Below, one piece after another: positions 6,363 to 11,982 of a stretch of 11,982 nucleotides of DNA; the first letter of the stretch is position 1, and each line of letters begins with the position of its first letter. Where the stretch lies: the NCBI GenBank assembly GCA_029242825.1, contig JAQWTF010000054.1, positions 1 to 11,982 on the forward strand, in the 5' to 3' direction. The position numbers and the translations under genes are program-made. Under the pieces are notes generated by a model. The model did not search any database. It was not told where the DNA came from and saw nothing but the letters and a program-made list of their open reading frames with translations. The stretch is from MAG-120531 sp029242825 (lineage in GTDB: Bacteria > Bacteroidota > Bacteroidia > Flavobacteriales > Flavobacteriaceae).

Positions 6363-9300
6363 TTGATATCTCACAAAGGTAAAACATATAGCGCTATCAA
6401 AAAATACAGAAAAATAGGAATTCAAATAGCCTTGGGGGTACTCTTGTTTTTAAGCTTGGGCACCCTGTTGCTCTCCAGTGCAAGCTTTCAAACCTATTTG
6501 GCCCGTAAGCTGACCGACTCACTTGCGGAAAAATACGGCATAAATCTTTCTGTAAAAGGCGTAGAGGGCTCCTTGTTTAGCTTTAAATTTGGCTTGAATG
6601 ATGTGTTTGCTGAGGATTATCAGAAGGATACCTTGTTTTACGCAAAGCAAATAAAAGCCCCTATTTTAGATTTAAATGCGCTTGTTAAAGGCCGCTTTAG
6701 TTTGGGTAAGGTTCAGATAGACCAACTCACTTATAAAATCACCACCTACCCCGATTCTAAACAAAGCAATTGGGCTATTTTTTTAGAAAAATTAAATGCT
6801 AAAAATGCAGATAGTAAGTCTGCTCCACCTTTTGAATTAGAGGCCAAACAAGTCCAGGTTGCCAATGCCCGTTTTGTGCTCACAAATTTTAATAAAGTAC
6901 AACCCTCGCTTTTCACAGCCAACAACATACAGATTAACAGCACGGAATTTAACATTCATGGCCCTAATGTAAATGCGGCTATAAAACAGTTGTCCTTTAA
7001 CAGTTCTGACGGAATAGTCGTATCAGATTTAAGCACTCAATTTAGTTATGGGCTCCGTCAAATGCGTTTTGAATCACTGGCTTTAAAAACCCCTAATTCC
7101 ATTCTTTTGGGGCAACTAAATTTAGATTACGAAAGGGAGGATTTTGGAGATTTTAATAACAAAGTATTATTTCATGGACAGTTTAAAGACAGCCAGATAG
7201 GTACCGCAGACCTAAATTTACTTTACCCAGAGTTCGACGAAACCTCCGTATTTAATTTTTCAGCCGCTATAGACGGCACTTTAAATAAGCTCACTGCATC
7301 TAATTTATTTTTGACCAACGAGAATACGGCTTTAAGAGGAGATTTTGAATTTAACAGTCTTTTTGATCCGTCTACCCCTTTCTTTTTAAACGCCAAAATT
7401 AAAGGGTTTGAAAGCCAATACGGTTCCTTAAAGCGATTAATGCCAAGGGTTTTGGGTAACAAGCTGCCTATTTCTATGAGTCGTTTGGGCACCTTTACCT
7501 TGAGGGGAACTGCAGGGATTGGCATAGACCAGGTTACCACTCAAATTAACGCTAGTACCCGTTTGGGTAATTTTTATGCGGCATTAGATCTCTCCAATAT
7601 CACCAATATAAATCAAGGGGTATATGAAGGTTTTTTATCTCTCATAGATTTTGATCTGGGCGCATACACCCAAATAGACGCACTTGGCCTAGTGAGTATG
7701 GATGCCAATATAAAAGGGTCTGGTTTTTTGCTCAATAATTTAAATACCAATTTAGAGGGTCTGGTGTACCATATGAGCCTTCAAGGCTACAATTATATAG
7801 ACGCTAGTGTGTCTGGATTATTTAAAGATGAACGCTTTGAAGGCTCCCTTGGAGTAGAAGACCCCAATTGTAAGTTTTCATTTAGTGGCTTGGCAGATTT
7901 TTCAAAAGCCAATAGGGCATTTAATTTTAATGCCTCAGTGGGTTATGCAGATTTGCACAAGATGAATTTGGTCAAGGACTCAACAGCGCTATTTAAAGGA
8001 GATTTGAACATTGACCTAAAAGGAACCGACATAGACAATGTATTGGGGGTGTTGTCCTTTAAAAATACCCAGTACAAGAATGCTAAAAACACTTACTTTT
8101 TTGAGGATTTTAATATTGCAGCAGATAGCTTGGTAGATGGGTTTAGGACTATCTCCATCAATTCAAAAGACATTATATCTGGCGCCATTCGTGGGCGTTA
8201 TAAATTAGTTGAGTTTGGAAAGCTCCTCCAAAACGCTATGGGGAGTATTTACACCAATTACAAGCCCTTTGAGGTGACCAAAGGCCAAGAAATGACCTTT
8301 GAATTTGATATTTACAACACTTTGGTAGAGATCTTTTTTCCAGAGGTGCAATTTGGATCTAATACATTTATTCGTGGGGCCCTTCAGGCCGATGCCGGTA
8401 TTTTTAAACTCGATTTTAAATCTCCTAAATTTTCATTGTACAATAACCTTTTAGATAGTGTGGTACTAAAAGTAGACACTAAAAACCCTTTGTTTAACAC
8501 CTTTTTGGCCCTTAAAAGTGCCAAGACCCCTTATTACGAGATTGAAGATCTAAGACTCATTAATAATACCCTACAAGACACCTTGTTTTTTAGGACGGAA
8601 TTTAAGGGCGGAAAGGATCATTCAGATCGTTTTGGGTTGAACTTTTACCACACATTTAACGATACAAAACAATCTGTTATAGGATTGAAAAAATCTAGTT
8701 TGACTTTTAAGGGTGCAGACTGGTATATTAACGAGTCTGGAAACAAGGACAATAAAGTAGTCTTTAATAAAAATTTGGACAGTGTTTTTGTCTCTTCTTT
8801 GGTCATGAGTTCTCCAGAACAAGAAAAAGTTGTTTTGAATGGTCAATTGTCAGACAGTACCTATAAAGATATTAGGTTGTCCTTTTCTAAAGTAGCCCTA
8901 AGAAAAATATTCCCTAGGGTAGACAGCCTTGATCTAGATGGTAGGGTAAATGGAGAGCTCAATATTTTGCAAAAAGACAATGTTTACTTTCCAAATTCTA
9001 ACTTAGACATTGCAGACTTCGAAATTAATCAAACCGTATTAGGAAATCTAGACTTGGACTTACTGGGAAATGGAGATCTTACAGATTTTATCATTAACGC
9101 TAAGTTATTAAGGGATAAAGAGGAAAAATTACGCCTTTTGGGGAATGTTTTTAAATCAGATAGCAGTGACTATCAAACTAAATTATTAGCCAGTTTTAAT
9201 GCTTTTCCTTTAGACCCTTTTAGTCCATTGGGAAAAGGTGTGATCGGTGACATTAGGGGAGGACTTTGGGGTAATGCAGAGATAACTGGGCCTTTAACTA

Positions 9301-10775
9301 ATCCTGATTTTACAGGAACACTAACCTTAAACAAGGCGGGAATAAGTGTCCCTTATCTGGGTGTGAATTATGATTTTTCTCCCAACGCTAAGATTGGTCT
9401 ATACAAGCAAGTGTTCGATTTTAAAGACATCACACTGATTGATAAAGCGCACAACACTCAGGCTAATTTATCAGGTACTATAGACCACCGATCTTTTGAC
9501 GATTGGAAATTAGACCTCAATATAGACGCCTCTTCAGAGCGTTTCCTAATTTTAGATACGGATTACGATCCAGAAGCCCTGTATTACGGCAGTGGGTTTT
9601 TAAACGGTAATGGGCGTATTTATGGCCCTACTAAAGCATTGAATATAGATGTTTCAGGCGCTACAGCATTGGGAACATCACTAAAAATACCCTTGCAAGA
9701 TATTGTTAATGTTGGAGACTACACTTTTATAGATTTTATAGAAAAGACGGCTTTAGATATTGAAGTTGCTGAGGAAGAATTGACAGATTATAGGGGTTTA
9801 GAGCTTAGTTTTGATTTATCCGTAACCCCAGAAGCGGAGGTGGAGATAGTGGTGGATCAAAAATCAGGATCTTCTCTGAAAGGTACTGGAGGAGGTATTT
9901 TACTTATGGAAATTAATACCAATGGGAAATTTAAAATGTTTGGAGATTTTGTAGTGGCTACCGGATCTTACAATTATAAATTTGGCGGTTTTATAGATAA
10001 AACCTTTAAAGTAAACCCAGGAGGAAGTATTATTTGGGATGGAGATCCTATGGGCGCCCAACTCAATATGGAGGCCTCTTATGGTTTGTTCGCTAATCCG
10101 GCACCGCTTTTAGAGAGTAGTGGTTATACCAATAGGATTCCAACTGAGGTATTGGTTCGCTTGAACGGTGCATTAGAAAACCCCAACATAGATTTTGACA
10201 TTGCTTTCCCAGGAACCAATTCTGTGGTAAAATCTGAATTGCAATACGCCTTACAAGATCCTACCGTTCAGGATAGAAATGCTTTTTTTCTTTTGGCACA
10301 AGGAACTTTCGTCAATGATGCCACAGGCATTAACCAGCAAGCTGTTACTGGAAACCTGCTGCAATCTGCTTCAGGATTATTGAGTAGTATACTAGAAGGA
10401 AGCAATGACAAACTCAACTTTGGATTGTCTTATGAGCAAGGTATGTTGGACAGGGTCTCAAATTTACAGACGGATTCGAGGATAGGGTTGAGTGTGAGTA
10501 CTCAGATTAGTGATCGGGTGTTATTCAATGGGAGATTAGGGGTTCCAGTGGGCGGGGTAACGGAGAATGTGGTCGCTGGAGACGCTGAAATTCAAATTAT
10601 ACTGAATGATCAAGGTAGCCTTAGTGCTAAAATATTTAATAGAGAGAATGAAATTCAGCAATTCTTAGCAGATAGACAGGGCTATACCCAAGGGGTTGGT
10701 TTGTCTTATCAAGTAGATTTTAATTCATTTCAAGAGTTGTTGAGAAAGATTTTGAATAAAAAAGAAGGAGAGTAA
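6363..10775 (+). CDS. tamB: TamB-like translocation/assembly module protein (DUF490 domain)
   Basis: This is a very large envelope protein, 1470 aa, of the TamB/AsmA-like family. It is anchored in the inner membrane and spans the periplasm, and is implicated in outer-membrane protein assembly and lipid transport. A basic stretch (K13-K17) precedes one transmembrane anchor at about 18-38. The rest is repetitive beta-rich sequence without catalytic motifs, as expected for a lipid-binding beta-taco rod. The C-terminal DUF490 domain covers roughly residues 950-1460. It includes FVVATGSYNYKFGGFIDKTF (from about 1194) and VLFNGRLGVPVGG (near 1390), the outer-membrane-facing part. The start is TTG at 6363: an in-frame TAA sits immediately upstream (6360-6362), and the first in-frame ATG is codon 234, far past the membrane anchor. 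In Bacteroidota the partner is usually a BamA-like lipoprotein (TamL), which is not in this window. Confidence 0.9.
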   Translation: MISHKGKTYSAIKKYRKIGIQIALGVLLFLSLGTLLLSSASFQTYLARKLTDSLAEKYGINLSVKGVEGSLFSFKFGLNDVFAEDYQKDTLFYAKQIKAPILDLNALVKGRFSLGKVQIDQLTYKITTYPDSKQSNWAIFLEKLNAKNADSKSAPPFELEAKQVQVANARFVLTNFNKVQPSLFTANNIQINSTEFNIHGPNVNAAIKQLSFNSSDGIVVSDLSTQFSYGLRQMRFESLALKTPNSILLGQLNLDYEREDFGDFNNKVLFHGQFKDSQIGTADLNLLYPEFDETSVFNFSAAIDGTLNKLTASNLFLTNENTALRGDFEFNSLFDPSTPFFLNAKIKGFESQYGSLKRLMPRVLGNKLPISMSRLGTFTLRGTAGIGIDQVTTQINASTRLGNFYAALDLSNITNINQGVYEGFLSLIDFDLGAYTQIDALGLVSMDANIKGSGFLLNNLNTNLEGLVYHMSLQGYNYIDASVSGLFKDERFEGSLGVEDPNCKFSFSGLADFSKANRAFNFNASVGYADLHKMNLVKDSTALFKGDLNIDLKGTDIDNVLGVLSFKNTQYKNAKNTYFFEDFNIAADSLVDGFRTISINSKDIISGAIRGRYKLVEFGKLLQNAMGSIYTNYKPFEVTKGQEMTFEFDIYNTLVEIFFPEVQFGSNTFIRGALQADAGIFKLDFKSPKFSLYNNLLDSVVLKVDTKNPLFNTFLALKSAKTPYYEIEDLRLINNTLQDTLFFRTEFKGGKDHSDRFGLNFYHTFNDTKQSVIGLKKSSLTFKGADWYINESGNKDNKVVFNKNLDSVFVSSLVMSSPEQEKVVLNGQLSDSTYKDIRLSFSKVALRKIFPRVDSLDLDGRVNGELNILQKDNVYFPNSNLDIADFEINQTVLGNLDLDLLGNGDLTDFIINAKLLRDKEEKLRLLGNVFKSDSSDYQTKLLASFNAFPLDPFSPLGKGVIGDIRGGLWGNAEITGPLTNPDFTGTLTLNKAGISVPYLGVNYDFSPNAKIGLYKQVFDFKDITLIDKAHNTQANLSGTIDHRSFDDWKLDLNIDASSERFLILDTDYDPEALYYGSGFLNGNGRIYGPTKALNIDVSGATALGTSLKIPLQDIVNVGDYTFIDFIEKTALDIEVAEEELTDYRGLELSFDLSVTPEAEVEIVVDQKSGSSLKGTGGGILLMEINTNGKFKMFGDFVVATGSYNYKFGGFIDKTFKVNPGGSIIWDGDPMGAQLNMEASYGLFANPAPLLESSGYTNRIPTEVLVRLNGALENPNIDFDIAFPGTNSVVKSELQYALQDPTVQDRNAFFLLAQGTFVNDATGINQQAVTGNLLQSASGLLSSILEGSNDKLNFGLSYEQGMLDRVSNLQTDSRIGLSVSTQISDRVLFNGRLGVPVGGVTENVVAGDAEIQIILNDQGSLSAKIFNRENEIQQFLADRQGYTQGVGLSYQVDFNSFQELLRKILNKKEGE
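6374..6381 (-). promoter_or_regulatory. Predicted tsaD-operon promoter, -7 element TACCTTTG
   Basis: Read on the minus strand this is an exact TAnnTTTG. It lies within codons 4-7 of tamB. A minus-strand TTG at 6400-6398 gives a 16-bp spacer, slightly short of the usual range. Predicted initiation near 6368-6370 leaves a leader of about 25 nt before the tsaD ATG at 6344. It faces the tamB promoter, and the two polymerase footprints would overlap. Confidence 0.5.
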
Positions 10776-10905
10776 AGTGTTTATATCACAATATTATAAG
10801 CTTTTTATTAACGAAAACGTTTGAATTTTTAGGTCGTATTAAATATTCTTTAAAATAGCGGTTTACATCCGTTTAAGTTTGTTAATTTTACTCTTTTAAG
10901 ATATT
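10776..10905. other. 130-bp AT-rich intergenic region between tamB and pfkA
   Basis: I see no ORF, RNA gene or convincing GC-rich terminator here. The region holds a short palindrome AAACGTTT around 10815-10822, a predicted promoter -7 element for pfkA (10874-10881), and three related boxes at exact 10-bp spacing: GTTTA at 10861, GTTTA at 10871 and GTTAA at 10881. The lack of a clear terminator leaves open some read-through from tamB into pfkA. Confidence 0.6.
10874..10881 (+). promoter_or_regulatory. Predicted pfkA promoter, -7 element TAAGTTTG
   Basis: This is an exact TAnnTTTG, 24 bp upstream of the pfkA ATG, and predicts a leader of roughly 20 nt. No clean TTG lies at the expected -33 distance; the region there is TTTA-rich (about 10849-10852), so it may be weak or activator-dependent. 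It probably also drives gap, because no other promoter is visible in the 18-bp pfkA-gap spacer. Confidence 0.5.
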
Positions 10906-11892
10906 ATGAGTTCAGAAATTAAAAAAATTGGGGTATTTACTTCCGGAGGAGATTCTCCTGGAATGAACGCTGCTATTCGTTCTGTAGTGAGAACCTGCGC
11001 TTACATGAATATTGAATGTGTAGGAATTTACAGAGGTTACGAAGGAATGATAGAGGGTGATTTTAAACCCATGGACGCTAGGAGCGTCAATAATATTATT
11101 AATAAAGGAGGGACTATTTTAAAGTCTGCAAGATCTTTGGAATTTAGAACACCTGAGGGAAGGGCTAAGGCTTATGCAAATCTTAAAGAAGAGGGTATAG
11201 ACGCTTTTGTGGTGATTGGAGGAGACGGGAGTTTTACCGGAGCCATGATCTTTAATCAAGAATATAACTTTCCTGTGATAGGAATCCCTGGAACAATAGA
11301 CAACGATATTTACGGGACTACCTACACGGTTGGTTTTGACACTGCTTTGAATACAGTGGTAGAAGTAATAGATAAGATCAGGGATACCGCTAGTTCTCAC
11401 AACAGACTTTTCTTTGTAGAAGTAATGGGAAGGGATGTAGGGCACATAGCCTTAAACGCAGGTGTAGGTGCAGGAGCAGAAGAGATCCTAATCCCAGAAG
11501 AAAACCTTGGATTAGATCGTTTGTTAGAGTCTTTAAAAAGATCCAAACAATCTGGAAAATCTTCAAGTATTGTCGTAGTTGCTGAGGGAGATAAAACAGG
11601 TAAAAATGTTTTTGAACTCAAAGAATACGTAGAGGAGCACATTCCTATTTACGACGTACGTGTGTCTGTGCTTGGTCACATGCAGCGCGGAGGTTCACCT
11701 TCCTGCTTTGACCGTGTACTAGCGAGTAGAATGGGTGTTAAGGCTGTAGAAGCACTTTTAGAAGGCAAGAGCAGTCTTATGGTAGGGATCCAAGACAATA
11801 AATTAACATTAACCCCTTTAATAAAAGCGATTAAAGGGCATACAAAAATAGATAAGGAACTCATTAGAGTGTCCGATATCATGTCAACATAA
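10906..11892 (+). CDS. pfkA: ATP-dependent 6-phosphofructokinase
   Basis: The enzyme phosphorylates fructose 6-phosphate to fructose 1,6-bisphosphate, the committing step of glycolysis, in the cytoplasm. The 328-aa length fits the bacterial tetrameric type. It shows GVFTSGGDSPGMNAAIR (9-25, ATP loop), GGDGS (105-109), the catalytic PGTIDND (128-134; Asp132 is the counterpart of the E. coli catalytic Asp127), VEVMGRDVGH (171-180), and the substrate-binding VLGHMQRGGSP (255-265). The glycine after Asp107 in GGDGS is the residue typical of ATP-using enzymes; PPi-dependent forms carry Asp there. Arginines corresponding to the E. coli effector site (R25, R29) are kept, but the later Lys/His cluster is partly replaced (GKSSS at 217-221). 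The ATG at 10906 is the first in-frame ATG and gives the standard N-terminus. gap follows after 18 bp. Confidence 0.97.
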   Translation: MSSEIKKIGVFTSGGDSPGMNAAIRSVVRTCAYMNIECVGIYRGYEGMIEGDFKPMDARSVNNIINKGGTILKSARSLEFRTPEGRAKAYANLKEEGIDAFVVIGGDGSFTGAMIFNQEYNFPVIGIPGTIDNDIYGTTYTVGFDTALNTVVEVIDKIRDTASSHNRLFFVEVMGRDVGHIALNAGVGAGAEEILIPEENLGLDRLLESLKRSKQSGKSSSIVVVAEGDKTGKNVFELKEYVEEHIPIYDVRVSVLGHMQRGGSPSCFDRVLASRMGVKAVEALLEGKSSLMVGIQDNKLTLTPLIKAIKGHTKIDKELIRVSDIMST

Positions 11893-11910
11893 TTATTAAA
11901 AAGAAGAAAA

Positions 11911-11982
11911 ATGTCTGAATTAAAAATTGGAATTAACGGTTTTGGAAGAATTGGTAGAATGGTGTTTAGAGCTGCTGCCGGA
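11911..11982 (+). CDS. gap: Glyceraldehyde-3-phosphate dehydrogenase, N-terminal fragment cut by window end
   Basis: Only the first 24 codons are present, reading MSELKIGINGFGRIGRMVFR and onward to the window edge. The INGFGRIGR motif is the NAD(P)-binding Rossmann glycine loop that opens type I GAPDH, which oxidises glyceraldehyde 3-phosphate to 1,3-bisphosphoglycerate. The ATG follows the pfkA stop by 18 bp. The spacer is A/G-rich (AAGAAGAAAA just before the ATG), the sort of start region common in Bacteroidota rather than a strong Shine-Dalgarno. Co-transcription with pfkA is likely. The catalytic cysteine and the rest of the enzyme lie beyond the window, so isoform and cofactor preference cannot be judged. 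Confidence 0.92.
   Translation, partial: MSELKIGINGFGRIGRMVFRAAAG

Noticed and set aside
7223..7540. 105-codon minus-strand open frame antisense to tamB
   Set aside because: It is wholly inside the continuous TamB frame with no supporting signals; AT-rich codon use produces such antisense frames by chance.
10780..10822. AT-rich stretch after tamB considered as an intrinsic terminator or small RNA
   Set aside because: It has only very short AT-rich inverted repeats and no GC-rich stem with a following T-tract, so it cannot be supported.
11119..11445. 108-codon minus-strand open frame antisense to pfkA
   Set aside because: pfkA is unambiguous here with intact catalytic motifs, and the antisense translation shows no domain or signal.

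Overview
The window comes from a member of the Bacteroidota, most likely a flavobacterium. The evidence is the protein families (a THUMP-like PG_1098-type methyltransferase, a GMC oxidoreductase paired with a subunit-3 lipoprotein, a TamB protein divergent from tsaD), the AT-rich coding (roughly 40% GC by eye), A-rich start regions without clear Shine-Dalgarno sequences, and exact matches to the Bacteroidota promoter element TAnnTTTG in the intergenic gaps. It is a gene-dense chromosomal stretch with no mobile element, CRISPR array or RNA gene that I can see. No stretch longer than 130 bases lacks a gene.

Layout. Bases 1-2319 (+) hold a two-gene dehydrogenase unit: a 5'-truncated GMC flavoprotein with a probable iron-sulfur motif, and its predicted Tat/lipoprotein small subunit. 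A strong intrinsic terminator for this unit (2381-2412) lies inside the 3' end of the next gene, which is convergent and overlaps it by 4 bp. Bases 2316-6344 (-) form a tight operon transcribed as tsaD, rsmE, an AI-2E-family membrane protein and a THUMP-like methyltransferase. Three of the four gene products are (or are probably) RNA-modifying enzymes. Bases 6363-10775 (+) encode a 1470-residue TamB/DUF490 protein. It is divergent from tsaD by only 18 bp, with a predicted promoter for each direction packed face to face. Bases 10776-10905 are an intergenic region with a predicted promoter. It leads into pfkA (10906-11892) and the first 24 codons of gap (11911 to the window end), a glycolytic pair.

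How they relate. The GMC pair probably oxidises a sugar or glycoside outside the cytoplasm and passes electrons to a carrier encoded elsewhere. TsaD makes t6A37 in tRNA and RsmE makes m3U1498 in 16S rRNA, so the minus-strand operon serves translation. TamB serves outer-membrane biogenesis. pfkA and gap are adjacent genes of central carbon metabolism.

I do not see a clearly new biological system here. The most interesting signals are regulatory: a strand-asymmetric terminator embedded in a conserved coding segment, and the compressed divergent tamB/tsaD promoter region, where tamB appears to start at TTG on a nearly leaderless mRNA.
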